The translations under genes were made by a program, and so were the position numbers. The notes below the pieces were generated by a model. The model worked only from the letters and a program-made list of their open reading frames with translations, searched no databases and was not told the origin of the DNA. Shown piece by piece: positions 17,261 through 25,807 of a stretch of 64,000 nucleotides of DNA. The DNA comes from Rhabdothermincola sp037478855 (GTDB lineage: Bacteria > Actinomycetota > Acidimicrobiia > Acidimicrobiales > Acidimicrobilacustridaceae), in NCBI GenBank assembly GCA_037478855.1, contig JBBFLY010000001.1:1-64000 (forward strand), given 5' to 3'. The first letter of the stretch is position 1; every line of letters begins with the position of its first letter.

Positions 17261-19186
17261 CTACGACGAGGCGAGCTGCTCGATCGGCACGCACCACTCC
17301 AGCACCGTCCCGCCGGTCGGCGCGGCTCTGAGCGAGAACGTCCCTCCGAGCTGCTCGGCTCTGGCCCGCAGGTTCGGTAGGCCGTGCCCGCCGGTGACCT
17401 CACCAGCTGTGCCGATGCCGTTGTCGGTGACCCGGAGCCGGACGTCGCGGTCGACCTCGATCGAGACCCGCACGGCGGTGGCGTGCGCGTGCTTGGCCAC
17501 GTTCGCCAGCGCCTCCCGCAGCACCGGGAGCAGGTGCTCGGCGATCGGCGCCGGGATGCTCTCGATCGCGCCGGTGAACTGCAGTCGGGGCGTGAACCCG
17601 AGCGCCTCGCGGGACCCGTTGGCGATGCGCACGATGTCACCGCGCAGACCCGGGCCCCCATCTGGTGGGGCTTGCAGCCCGAAGATCGCGCTGCGGATCT
17701 CACGGATCGTCTCGTCGAGATCGTCGACGGCCTGCTCCAGTCGCTCCCGGGCCGCCGGGTCGGTGACGCGGGCCAGGGTGCTCTGCAGGCCCATCCCCGC
17801 CGCGAACAGGCGCTGGATCACCGTGTCGTGCAGGTCACGGGCGATGCGTTCGCGATCTTCGGTCACCGCCAGGTCCTGCTGTGCGAGTAGCAGCGCATCC
17901 TCGGTGAGGTTGCGCTCGATGGTGCGGGCCAACCAGTTGGCGATCAGTCGCACGAAGTCCTTGTCGGCGTCAGACCAGGGCTCCTCACGTGGACCCGAGC
18001 CGTGGAAGGCGACGACACCGAAGGCAGCGCCTTCGACCTCGATCGGCGCGCCGATGAAGCAGACGCTCCCTTCCAGCGCGACGACGTCGCCCGTGGTCAG
18101 GATCTGCGCGCCGCACTCTTCCAGCTCGGGCGGGAGCTGCGTGGCGGGGCGCCCGTCGGCCTCCCAGGACTGGAGCACCTGGGTCGAGTCGTCATCCATG
18201 CGGGCCAGGAAGCCACCGTCCAGACCGAGCAGCGTGGCGGCCGCGCGCAGGGTCTCCTGGAACTGCTCGTCGGAGCCGATGCGCAGCTCCGAGGCCACCC
18301 GGTAGAGGGTGCGCATCCGCTCCTCGCTCTGACGGATGGCCCGATCGGCCTCGACCCGGTCGGTGATGTCGCGCACGATCGCCACCACCTCCCTCGAGGA
18401 CTCGCGGCGCGCGGGCGGGTACTGGATGAGCACCTCGACCGGGACGTCGGTTCCGTCGGAGCGACGGAACACCGTGGTGAGCGTGCGTGCGGTGACCTCA
18501 CCCGACAGCAGCGGCGCCAGCAGCTCCCGGAACGCCTGCTCGTTGAGCTCGGGGTTCAGGTGCACCGGGGTCATCTCGAGCAGCTCCCGCTCCGAGTAGC
18601 CGGTCTGCTCCACCGCCCCGAGGTTCACGTAGGAGTGCCGCAGGGTCACCGGGTCGAAGATGAACACGCCGTCGAGCGTCGCGTCGAGGGTGGTGCGGAT
18701 CCGGCGGTTGTCCTCCTCCGAGGCGATCCGGTCGCTGATGTCGCGGATCACCGCGATCACCCGTAGCTCACCGCCCCGCACGAGCGGGCTGAGGCTGATC
18801 TCGACGGGGAAGACGGTGCCGTCGCGGCGGAGCCCGAGCAGATCGAGACCAGAGCCCATTGGTCGCGTGTGGGGCTCCGCGCGGTAGCGGGTGCGGTGCG
18901 CGCGATGCGCCTGGCGGGACTCGGGCGGGAGCAGGACCTCGACCGGCTGTCCGAGCAGCTCACCGGACTCGTAGCCGAACAGCTCCTCGATGCGACGGTT
19001 GACCAGCACGATCGTGCCCGCCTCGTCGGCGATCAGGATGCCGTCCGGCGCGACCTCCACGACCGCCCACGCGAAGTCGCCCTCGAGCTGCTCAGCCATC
19101 GTCGGCACCAGGCGCTCCGACTGTGACTCGCGCTGGTCGACCACGGGTGGGGTCGATCCTGGGACGGTTGGTTGGTCGTGTGCCAC
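17261..19186 (-). CDS. Sensor histidine kinase, PAS-PAS-GAF-HisKA_3-HATPase
   Basis: The 641-residue soluble kinase starts at GTG with AGGAAG just upstream. It contains a PAS domain (about 40-155, VVEVAPDGILIADEAG), a second PAS (about 165-285), a GAF domain (about 300-430), a HisKA_3 dimerisation helix with H453 in ERIARDLHDTVIQRL and a HATPase domain (NVAKHAHAT, DNGIG, GHGLPNLRAR). The layout resembles NarL-type and DevS-like kinases. There are no transmembrane segments, so it senses a cytoplasmic cue, possibly through the PAS or GAF pockets. No response regulator is adjacent, so it is an orphan. Confidence 0.92.
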   Translation of the reverse strand: MAHDQPTVPGSTPPVVDQRESQSERLVPTMAEQLEGDFAWAVVEVAPDGILIADEAGTIVLVNRRIEELFGYESGELLGQPVEVLLPPESRQAHRAHRTRYRAEPHTRPMGSGLDLLGLRRDGTVFPVEISLSPLVRGGELRVIAVIRDISDRIASEEDNRRIRTTLDATLDGVFIFDPVTLRHSYVNLGAVEQTGYSERELLEMTPVHLNPELNEQAFRELLAPLLSGEVTARTLTTVFRRSDGTDVPVEVLIQYPPARRESSREVVAIVRDITDRVEADRAIRQSEERMRTLYRVASELRIGSDEQFQETLRAAATLLGLDGGFLARMDDDSTQVLQSWEADGRPATQLPPELEECGAQILTTGDVVALEGSVCFIGAPIEVEGAAFGVVAFHGSGPREEPWSDADKDFVRLIANWLARTIERNLTEDALLLAQQDLAVTEDRERIARDLHDTVIQRLFAAGMGLQSTLARVTDPAARERLEQAVDDLDETIREIRSAIFGLQAPPDGGPGLRGDIVRIANGSREALGFTPRLQFTGAIESIPAPIAEHLLPVLREALANVAKHAHATAVRVSIEVDRDVRLRVTDNGIGTAGEVTGGHGLPNLRARAEQLGGTFSLRAAPTGGTVLEWCVPIEQLASS

Positions 19187-19338
19187 TGCTTCTTCCTGCC
19201 TGGGGGCACCTGTGCCGCCAAGGAGCCTAACGGTCGCCGGCCGGCATCAGCTCGCCCGGCGCGACCCCCCTCTCGCTCCCGGTGATTTTTCCGGGTGTCG
19301 GGCTTGATTCGCTCCCGCTGGGGGCCGACAAGCCTGAT

Positions 19339-19611
19339 ATGGGGGACTACGACGACAGCCTGGGGATCGAGGACCTCGACCTGGAGACGGTTGAGATCGA
19401 GCGGGCGGTGCTGAACGACTCCGAAGAGGGCCGCCAGATCGCCGCCGGCTTCGTCGCCGTCTTCGGCGAGTTCATCAGCAATCAGGTCCGACCGCTGCTG
19501 CGGCAGGTCGCGGCAGCTGGTGGCGAGCCGCAGCTGCTGGTGAACGGGCTCGCCGAGCTGCTGCGTCAGACCGCCGACACGATCGAGTTCCCGATCGGCA
19601 CGCGTCGCTGA
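19339..19611 (+). CDS. Unrecognised small acidic protein
   Basis: From the ATG at 19339 the product is 90 residues. The first 25 are strongly acidic (GDYDDSLGIEDLDLETVEIE) and the remainder is predicted helical with alternating hydrophobics. I recognise no family. The gene is divergent from the histidine kinase and is followed 27 bases later by another small gene. A start at 19282 is possible but would add residues of non-coding character. Confidence 0.6.
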   Translation: MGDYDDSLGIEDLDLETVEIERAVLNDSEEGRQIAAGFVAVFGEFISNQVRPLLRQVAAAGGEPQLLVNGLAELLRQTADTIEFPIGTRR

Positions 19612-19638
19612 GATGAGCTTGAGACGAGAGGAGCGCTC

Positions 19639-19899
19639 ATGGAGCGTTGGACGTTCCTGATCCTGGCTGACGACCGGGGTGAGGCCAACCAGATCCGCAT
19701 GTTCCTGCGCAGCGGCGACGACCCTGACGCCTGGCCTCGCCTGCAGGTGACGCTCGACGGGACCGAGGTGGCCGTCGACTCGGTGGAGAAGGACTACGAG
19801 GCTCCGGAGTGGAAGGCGCTCGAGCTGTTCACGCAGGGTGGCGGGAGCGCACAGCGCTGGGAGGAGCTCAAGGACAAGCTGCGCACCCAGGTGAGCTGA
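19639..19899 (+). CDS. Unrecognised small protein
   Basis: The 86-residue product has a good ribosome site (GAGAGGAGCG) before its ATG. It reads as a compact alpha/beta protein (WTFLILADDRGEANQIRMFL, ELFTQGGGSAQRWEELKDKL) with no motif I can name. It is in the same direction as the genes on either side and probably belongs to the same unit as the protein at 19339. Confidence 0.65.
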   Translation: MERWTFLILADDRGEANQIRMFLRSGDDPDAWPRLQVTLDGTEVAVDSVEKDYEAPEWKALELFTQGGGSAQRWEELKDKLRTQVS

Positions 19900-20019
19900 T
19901 CGCGCCGGACCAGCGGCGGTGCATGACCCATCGGGCGCCGCTGCGCTAGAAAGGAGCCGGTCAGTCGGGCGGAAGCGGGTCGCGCAAGCGACGCTTCCCG
20001 ATCTCGGATCGGGTGAGAG

Positions 20020-21153
20020 ATGGTCGCAGTCGCGTTGGTGGCGGTCCTGGCGATGGCGGGGCTCGTCACGGTGTTCGTCCTGCGGTCGCGGACCCCGGCC
20101 ACGTCCGAGGAGTTCGTCGACGTCTCGAGCCGGCTCGAAGGCACCGGAGCCACACCGGCGGCATCGACCCTGACGGGCGCCGCACCCGCACCTCCGGTCG
20201 CCGCCCCGGTCGCATCGATCGCGGCGTCCGACCGCGATCGGGTCGTTCGCGACGGGCGGGACCCGAAAGCTGCAGAAGGTGCGAACGACGCGGACGACGA
20301 CGCCGACGACGAGCCGGTGGTGGATCGCTTTCGAGCCCCCGGCGAGCGGGCGCGCCGGTCCCCAGCGGGCTACCAGCCGACCGTCCCCCGCAAGCCGATG
20401 CACCTCCTCCCGAGCGTCGACGCGCTCGCCGAGGCTGCTTCTGACCAGCGAGACGGTGCTGGAGCACCAGCCGACCGGACCGGACGGTCGGCGAGCGTCG
20501 CCGATGCGGAGGCGGAGCACACACCCGACTCGGAGCCCCAGCCAGCGCCTGAGCCGGTGATCGTGCTCGACGACCGCGGCGCGGCGGTGGTCCTCACCGA
20601 GGAACCCGCCGCGACGGAGACCTCGGCGAGCACCGAGCGCACCCCCGGCGGGCATGCGCCCGCGACGGACCCGCCCGACGAGGGCGATGCGGACGTGGAT
20701 GAGATCCTGCAGGCGCTCATCCAGCGCCTCGGGGTCAGCGCGCAGGACGCGGCGGAGGTCGCCGCGGAGCTCGTCGAGCGCCCGGACATCGATGAGGGCG
20801 AGGTGGTCGAGGCGCTGAGCGACCTCGTTGAACGAGTGGACCCGGCCCGCGGTGCCGACCCGGTCGAGGAGCTCGTGCTGTTCTCCGAGCTGTCAGATCA
20901 GGTGCCCCGTCGGCCCGGACAGCTCACCCACTTCGCGAACCTGCCTGCGCTCGAACGGCGGCGGGTCATCGTTCGGGTGCTCTGCCTGCTGGTCGCCCGC
21001 TCCGAGGAGTCCCTCGACGGCGAGGCTGCGCGTCCAGCGGTCGCGGCCGAGCGAGCCGATCGCGGACCGGCCCGCAGCTGGCCGGTGCCCGTGGCGGATG
21101 AGCCGGACGAGAACCTCCCCGCGCGCCGGCGCCTGGCCCGCGCCCGCCGGTGA
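20020..21153 (+). CDS. Membrane-anchored protein with disordered linker and helical C-terminus
   Basis: The 377-residue product begins with one transmembrane segment (residues 2-21, VAVALVAVLAMAGLVTVFVL), continues with about 190 residues rich in Ala, Pro, Asp and Glu that look disordered, and ends in a helical region (about 225-340) with VDEILQALIQRLGVSAQDAAEVAAELVE. A short motif RVLCLLVARSEE near residue 320 recurs as RVLCELVAYGEY in the convergent small gene at 21178. No known domain is recognised. The Arg-rich tail (PARRRLARARR) is notable. The ATG at 20020 directly precedes the membrane segment. Confidence 0.6.
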   Translation: MVAVALVAVLAMAGLVTVFVLRSRTPATSEEFVDVSSRLEGTGATPAASTLTGAAPAPPVAAPVASIAASDRDRVVRDGRDPKAAEGANDADDDADDEPVVDRFRAPGERARRSPAGYQPTVPRKPMHLLPSVDALAEAASDQRDGAGAPADRTGRSASVADAEAEHTPDSEPQPAPEPVIVLDDRGAAVVLTEEPAATETSASTERTPGGHAPATDPPDEGDADVDEILQALIQRLGVSAQDAAEVAAELVERPDIDEGEVVEALSDLVERVDPARGADPVEELVLFSELSDQVPRRPGQLTHFANLPALERRRVIVRVLCLLVARSEESLDGEAARPAVAAERADRGPARSWPVPVADEPDENLPARRRLARARR

Positions 21154-21177
21154 GTCTGTGAGCTGGTCTGCTGGCCG

Positions 21178-21390
21178 TCAGGTTCCGGTCGGTTCGTACT
21201 CGCCGTAGGCGACCAGCTCGCACAGCACACGCACGAGAAGTCGGATCCGCTCCTCGTCGCTCAACGCGTCGAGCGGGTTGGTGGTGCGGTCGATGCGGAT
21301 CGTGGTGAGGTCGATGAGGTTCCCACACCGCTCGCGGGCACCTGCTTCGGGCGTCACGTCCGCGGCTCCTGCGAACGCCCCACCAGTCAA
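21178..21390 (-). CDS. Unrecognised small protein with RVLCxLVA motif
   Basis: The 70-residue product would start at a TTG whose bases overlap the stop of the upstream gene (TTGA, 21387-21390), which suggests translational coupling. Residues about 42-65 read LSDEERIRLLVRVLCELVAY, closely similar to a segment of the convergent membrane-anchored protein (ERRRVIVRVLCLLVARSEE). I recognise no family. It is the last gene of a three-gene minus-strand set. Confidence 0.5.
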   Translation of the reverse strand: MTGGAFAGAADVTPEAGARERCGNLIDLTTIRIDRTTNPLDALSDEERIRLLVRVLCELVAYGEYEPTGT

Positions 21391-21596
21391 CGGCGACGGG
21401 GCAGCGGCGCGAGCGAGTCGACGCTCGCGGGCTCGACGGGGGGTGCGCTGGTCTGCGACCGTTCGATCACACGCTTGAGGTCGGACGGTGAGACGGAGGC
21501 ACGGAGCTCGTCGACGCTCGCGAACTCCGTGTCGCGCAGCACGCGCTGCACCTCCTCAAGCGTGACCAGGTCGACGTGCTGGTTGTTGTCGTTCAC
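21387..21596 (-). CDS. Unrecognised small protein, PLPRRR tail
   Basis: From a GTG at 21596, preceded by AGGAG, the product is 69 residues: VNDNNQHVDLVTLEEVQRVL followed by a helical segment (ASVDELRASVSPSDLKRVIE) and a basic tail ending LAPLPRRR. The neighbouring upstream protein ends AVPLPRRR, so the two share a C-terminal tag-like sequence. An in-frame start at 21659 is possible. No family is recognised. Confidence 0.5.
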   Translation of the reverse strand: MNDNNQHVDLVTLEEVQRVLRDTEFASVDELRASVSPSDLKRVIERSQTSAPPVEPASVDSLAPLPRRR

Positions 21597-21689
21597 GATC
21601 TCCTGCCTTCGCTTCCGTTCTCCGCCCGAGCGAGTAGGTGGCTCAACGTTAGAGGTCACCGCGGAGGTGCTGGTGGACCCTGGAGACCG

Positions 21690-21917
21690 TCAGCGGCGTC
21701 GGGGTAGCGGGACGGCGTCCGCAGCCCGCAGCGCGGCGACCCGCTCGCGCTCCTCGTCCTCCGCCTTGATCGTCGCGGCGATCCGCACGACGGCATCGAG
21801 CATGCTCTCGTGGTCGCGGAGACGGCTCAGCTCGGCCAGCCCCGCGAGCTCGCTCGTGGGGGCGAGCTGGATGTCACCGAACTCGACCGGCTTCGCCAAC
21901 TTGATGGTGTGCTGCAT
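21690..21917 (-). CDS. Unrecognised small protein, PLPRRR tail
   Basis: From the ATG at 21917 the product is 75 residues. It opens with a short beta-like segment, QHTIKLAKPVEFGDIQLAPT, then helices and a basic end AVPLPRRR. The opening faintly recalls phage tail-assembly chaperones (KPI-x-[FL]-G type), but no phage structural genes are near, so this is only a resemblance. It is the first gene of the three-gene minus-strand set. Confidence 0.5.
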   Translation of the reverse strand: MQHTIKLAKPVEFGDIQLAPTSELAGLAELSRLRDHESMLDAVVRIAATIKAEDEERERVAALRAADAVPLPRRR

Positions 21918-22021
21918 GGTCGTTCTGCCTTGCTCTCCGCCCTGGCCCACGGACCTGGAGCCGCGAGCGTACGCGGCCTCGGTCCGCTGCGCGCGGATGG
22001 TGGTGAGGCCGCGACGGGGAG

Positions 22022-23032
22022 TCAGGCCGACGCCAGGACCTCGCTCGCGGAGTCGGGGGCGTTGGCGAACTGCATCACCTGCAGCGCTTCGAATCGCTCC
22101 CGCACCCGCGGCGTCAGCAGGCCGAGCTTGTTGACGTTCGGCACGATCTTCGAGAAGAGCATCTGGCGGAAGATCACCATGAGGGGGTTGGTCGCCGCGA
22201 AGCGCTTGCCCTCCTCGACGTCGATGCCCACCTTCTCCCAGACCTGCTCGAGTAGGAAGCGCTGATACATGAGGTCCGTGGCCTCGAGCAGGAACTCTTC
22301 GCGGTCTTTGAGCTCGGCGGCGCTCAGCTGGGGGAGGAAGTCCTGCAGCGAGAGCACCCCGAACGCGACGTGGCGGGCCTCGTCGCGCATCACGTAGTCA
22401 GTGATCTGCTTGATGACCGGGTCGCGGAACAGCACGTTGCCGAGGCCGAACGCGGCCAGCGCCAACCCCTCGACCATGATCTGCATGCCCAGGTAGGTGA
22501 TGTCCCACCGACGCTCGGTCATGATGTCGATCAGCAGCGACTCCAAGGGCTTGCTGATCTCGTAGTGCTGGCCGAGCTTCTCGTTGAGGTACCTGGCGTA
22601 GGCCTCGACGTGGCGGGCCTCGTCAGCGACCTGGTTGGCTGCGTAGTACTTCGAGTCGATGTCGGGCACGGTCTCGACCAACCGCGCGGTAGCCACCAGC
22701 GCGCCCTGCTCACCGTGCATGAACTGGCTCACCATCCAGCTCTGGAACTCCCAGGCGATGACGGTGCGCTCCTCCTGGCTCAACCCGTAGAACGGCGAGT
22801 CGGGCTGGTCGAAGCCCATGAACCCGTCGATCATCGCCCGGTCCTCGTCCGTGAGGTCGGGGTCCGGGTCGCCGAAGTTCACCTCCGGCGTCCAGTCGAT
22901 GTCAGTCGTGGCGTTCCACTGGGAGACCTTGCCCTTCTCGTAGAGCTTGGTGAGAGCGGGGCGATCCTGGACGTAGTTCCAGGTGAAGCGGGTCGTGACG
23001 TCAGCGCCGACGTCGAGCAACGTACGGGTCAT
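22022..23032 (-). CDS. Ferritin-like diiron protein
   Basis: The 336-residue protein carries two clear carboxylate-bridged diiron half-sites: the first with GEQGALVA and ADEARHVEAY, the second with EGLALAAFG and RDEARHVAFG. This pattern is that of ferritin-like/RNR-R2-like oxidases or hydroxylases, so it probably activates O2 on an organic substrate. The precise family is not certain. The ATG start (23032) overlaps the stop of the upstream TetR gene (ATGA, 23029-23032), so it is part of a TetR-controlled operon. Confidence 0.85.
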   Translation of the reverse strand: MTRTLLDVGADVTTRFTWNYVQDRPALTKLYEKGKVSQWNATTDIDWTPEVNFGDPDPDLTDEDRAMIDGFMGFDQPDSPFYGLSQEERTVIAWEFQSWMVSQFMHGEQGALVATARLVETVPDIDSKYYAANQVADEARHVEAYARYLNEKLGQHYEISKPLESLLIDIMTERRWDITYLGMQIMVEGLALAAFGLGNVLFRDPVIKQITDYVMRDEARHVAFGVLSLQDFLPQLSAAELKDREEFLLEATDLMYQRFLLEQVWEKVGIDVEEGKRFAATNPLMVIFRQMLFSKIVPNVNKLGLLTPRVRERFEALQVMQFANAPDSASEVLASA

Positions 23033-23739
23033 GGTCGGTTCTCCTCGGTGGTCGGGGGGGATGGATCACTGGATCGGGGGGAGCGCACACCAGCGGTCTG
23101 CTGGTCGGGGACGCCGACGCCCTCGAAGCCGGACCACAGCAGCGTGGTGAGCCGGTCGACGAGCCGGGCGCGAGGGATCGGGCGGTTCTCCACCCACCAG
23201 TCGCCGGCGAGGTGCACCATGCCCACGACCCCGTACGCCCACGGCTTCCCGTCGGCGGGATCGAGGCCGAAGGTGCTGAGGATGCGCTCGAGGACGATGG
23301 CGACCTCCTCCGCGATCAGCGCTGTGAGCAGGTCCCGCTTGCCGGGGTCGGCATGGACTGACAGGAAGCGGTAGAGGTTCGTGTCGCGCTCGATGAGCGT
23401 CAGGTAGGCGTCGATCGTGCGCGCCAGGAGCTTGCGGGGAGGCTCACTGCTCACGAGCGCGGGGGCTAGACCGGCGATGAGGTCGGTCACGAACCCCTCG
23501 GCTATGGCCAGGACCAGGCCCTGCCGGTCCCCGAAGTGGCGGTAGAGGATCGGCTTGGTGACACCGCACGCCGCAGCGATCTGCTCCATGGTGGCGTACG
23601 GCCCCTCTCGGCGTACCAGCGCTACGGCGGCCTCCAGCAGCTGCTGGCGCCGGTGCTCCCGCTTGGCGCTCTGGCGGGCTGCCCGCTCCCGCCGGCTCTC
23701 GGTGGTGCTGCGATGGGGATCGCCGGCCCAGTCATTCAC
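23029..23739 (-). CDS. TetR-family repressor
   Basis: The 236-residue protein has an N-terminal helix-turn-helix (about residues 30-77: LLEAAVALVRREGPYATMEQ, ACGVTKPILYRHFGDRQGL) and a variable ligand-binding region with DAYLTLIERDTNLYRFL. The GTG at 23739 sits inside the right arm of a perfect palindrome, which is probably its own operator. It is translationally coupled to the diiron protein downstream, which it presumably regulates along with itself. Confidence 0.9.
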   Translation of the reverse strand: MNDWAGDPHRSTTESRRERAARQSAKREHRRQQLLEAAVALVRREGPYATMEQIAAACGVTKPILYRHFGDRQGLVLAIAEGFVTDLIAGLAPALVSSEPPRKLLARTIDAYLTLIERDTNLYRFLSVHADPGKRDLLTALIAEEVAIVLERILSTFGLDPADGKPWAYGVVGMVHLAGDWWVENRPIPRARLVDRLTTLLWSGFEGVGVPDQQTAGVRSPRSSDPSPPTTEENRP

Positions 23740-23757
23740 TGTTACTGACAGTAACAG
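23739..23757 (-). promoter_or_regulatory. Palindromic TetR operator
   Basis: CTGTTACTGACAGTAACAG is a perfect inverted repeat with 9-base arms around a central A. It begins at the first base of the TetR start codon and lies in the 64-base gap between that gene and the Gfo/Idh gene, so binding would block the TetR-diiron transcript. Confidence 0.75.
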
Positions 23758-23803
23758 CAGTGAGGGAGGCGAGCAACGCAGGCGACGATCCCGGCGGCGC
23801 CGC

Positions 23804-24817
23804 CTACGGGCCGCTGCCGCGCACGAGCCGGGTGTGATCGCGCGGTCCGTCGAAGGGGAGGTCCTGCCAGCTGGAGCCCTCCGCCGCCGAGCGGTGGGCC
23901 GCGCTCAGCACCTCGACGACCAACCGTCCGAAGTGGGCGTCGGGGGCCTCGACCCGGCGACCCGCGGCCAGCGCGGCCGCCGCCTCGAGCTGAGCCAGGT
24001 AGCCGAACTGCACCAGCTGGGGCGCCTCGGTCACCACCGATGGGGCAGGCACCGGCACCAGCTCACCGTTGTGTTCGAGTGCGAGCGTCGGGAGCAGCTC
24101 GGCCCGCAGCACCCCGGTGGTGCTCGAGACCTGCAGATCCCACACCGGCACCCGCTCGCGCCGGCTGACCACGACCACAGCCACCAGACCGCTCGCGAAG
24201 CGCAGCTCGATCTCCGCGTACCCCGCGCGCATCGGGTCACCGTCAGGTTCGAGGCGCGCTCGCACCGCGGTGGGCGCCGCCGGTGCAGCGAACGCCAGCG
24301 CGACCGCCAGCGGCTGGGCGCCGACCCCCACGAGCACGCCGGGGGAGCGCTCCGATCCGGCAGCGGTACGCCCGGCGGGAGGGTGCAGGGAGCGGACCTC
24401 GATCCGCTGGATCGGGCCCAGCTCGCAGATCCGAGCGAGGGCCGCCCGCACGATCGGTGCGAAGAGCAAGTGCTCCCCGTAGATGACCGGGCCCGCGTCA
24501 CGAGCGGCGTCGACGATGGCGTCCGCCTCGGCCAGGGTCGACGCGAGCGGGGAGTCGACCAGCACGGCAGCGCCGGCGCGAAGGGCGCGCAGCACGTCGC
24601 TCGCGTGCTGTGGAGGTGGCGTGGTCACGATCACCAGGTCGGCCCCGGCCGGCAGCTCCTCGATCGAGCAGGCCTGGGCACCGAGCTGTCGGGCGCGCTC
24701 GGCCGCGTCGTCCGGCCCGCTCGATGCGACGTGGCTGACCCGCAACCCGAGTGCCTGCGCGGCGAGACCGTGCACCACGGCGAGCTCGCCCGCACCGGCG
24801 AGCGCGATCGTCGTCAC
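23804..24817 (-). CDS. Gfo/Idh/MocA-family oxidoreductase
   Basis: The 337-residue protein starts at GTG with a Rossmann motif MTTIALAGAGELAVVHGLAA and continues with TTPPPQHASDVLRALRAGAAVLVDSPL, the dinucleotide-binding region of this family. The usual catalytic E-K-P at the end of the nucleotide domain is altered here (VDSPLA), so catalysis is uncertain. The C-terminal half fits the GFO_IDH_MocA substrate domain. It lies 6 bases downstream of the LLM oxidoreductase gene and is probably cotranscribed with it. Confidence 0.8.
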   Translation of the reverse strand: MTTIALAGAGELAVVHGLAAQALGLRVSHVASSGPDDAAERARQLGAQACSIEELPAGADLVIVTTPPPQHASDVLRALRAGAAVLVDSPLASTLAEADAIVDAARDAGPVIYGEHLLFAPIVRAALARICELGPIQRIEVRSLHPPAGRTAAGSERSPGVLVGVGAQPLAVALAFAAPAAPTAVRARLEPDGDPMRAGYAEIELRFASGLVAVVVVSRRERVPVWDLQVSSTTGVLRAELLPTLALEHNGELVPVPAPSVVTEAPQLVQFGYLAQLEAAAALAAGRRVEAPDAHFGRLVVEVLSAAHRSAAEGSSWQDLPFDGPRDHTRLVRGSGP

Positions 24818-24823
24818 GGGTGC

Positions 24824-25762
24824 TCAGGTGCCGGCCAGGCGGGCCACCACCGGCGCGAAGGTGTCCATCGCATCGCCCTGCACCACGATGTACGAGAAGC
24901 CCCAGCGCTCCCGCCGTGCCTGCAGCAGCTCGCACATCTCCTCGACGGTCCCGATCAGCGCGTGAGGAACCTCACGAGCCTCCTCGGGGGAGATCCCGAA
25001 CATGCCCGCCATCATCTCGGCGGCGCCCGCCGCGTCGGTGGTCTCGATCACGGCGAGCAACAGGCAGTTCAGCTCGATCTCGGCGAAGCGCTCACCCGCG
25101 GCCTCCCGCAGCCATGCCAGCTTGCGGTCGGTCGCCGCCGCCGTCGCGTCCGCCGCCGCCTGCGCGTCGATCCGTCCACTGCGCAGAGACGGGTTGACGC
25201 CGACGATCTGGGCTTCGCGGGCCGCGATGGTCAGCACCCGCCGGCCACCGCCGCCGATCAGCAACGGCGGGTGCGGTCGTTGCTGGGGTTTGGGGGTGCC
25301 GTCGAGACCGGTCACCCGGTAGTGCGCACCTTCGAAGTCGAACGGCCCGTCGGCGAAGAGGCCCTTCAGCACCGCGATGCTCTCCTCCATCCGGCTCACC
25401 CGTACGGCCGGAGGGTCATAGGCGATGCCCGACTGCTCGTAGTCGGTGTGCATCCAGCCGGCACCGAGCCCGAGCTCGACCCGACCACCCGAGAGCACGT
25501 CGATGGTCGCGATCTCCTTGGCGAGCACCACCGGGTGCTTGAAGTCGTTGTCGAGCACCAGCGCCCCGACCCGCAGCTCGCTGGTGGCATCGGCCGCCGC
25601 CTGCATGGCGGGCAGGGGAGCGAGCTGGTCGCCGAAGTGGTCGGGGAGGAACAACGTGGAGTACCCGAGATCCTCCGCCTTGCGAGCCAGCGCGACCCAC
25701 TCCTCGCCGGAGGCGGCGTTGGCGAGCTGGACCCCGAAGCGGAAGCGTCGATCGTGAGCCAT
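24824..25762 (-). CDS. LLM-class F420-dependent oxidoreductase
   Basis: The 312-residue protein has the luciferase-like monooxygenase fold: FGVQLANAASGEEWVALARK, LGYSTLFLPDHFGDQ, SGGRVELGLGAGWMHTDYEQ and PLLIGGGGRRVL. These motifs match the actinobacterial F420-binding subfamily, so cofactor F420 rather than FMN is inferred. The substrate is unknown. The ATG at 25762 faces the divergent penicillin-binding protein gene, with only 45 bases between the two starts. Confidence 0.88.
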   Translation of the reverse strand: MAHDRRFRFGVQLANAASGEEWVALARKAEDLGYSTLFLPDHFGDQLAPLPAMQAAADATSELRVGALVLDNDFKHPVVLAKEIATIDVLSGGRVELGLGAGWMHTDYEQSGIAYDPPAVRVSRMEESIAVLKGLFADGPFDFEGAHYRVTGLDGTPKPQQRPHPPLLIGGGGRRVLTIAAREAQIVGVNPSLRSGRIDAQAAADATAAATDRKLAWLREAAGERFAEIELNCLLLAVIETTDAAGAAEMMAGMFGISPEEAREVPHALIGTVEEMCELLQARRERWGFSYIVVQGDAMDTFAPVVARLAGT

Positions 25763-25807
25763 CGCGGCACGCTAACGCACCACCGGCCTGAGTATCGTCG
25801 GGTCCGC

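Noticed and set aside
19304..19340. TTGATT...TGATAT promoter for the small acidic protein
   Set aside because: The -10 candidate would overlap the start codon, so it cannot drive that gene with a normal leader.
21690..21917. Phage tail-assembly chaperone
   Set aside because: Only the opening beta-like segment resembles that family, and there are no phage structural, portal or integrase genes nearby.
23555..25807. 750-residue N-terminal extension of the penicillin-binding protein frame
   Set aside because: It runs antisense to the TetR, Gfo/Idh and LLM genes, and the real protein opens at the GTG 25808 with a membrane anchor.
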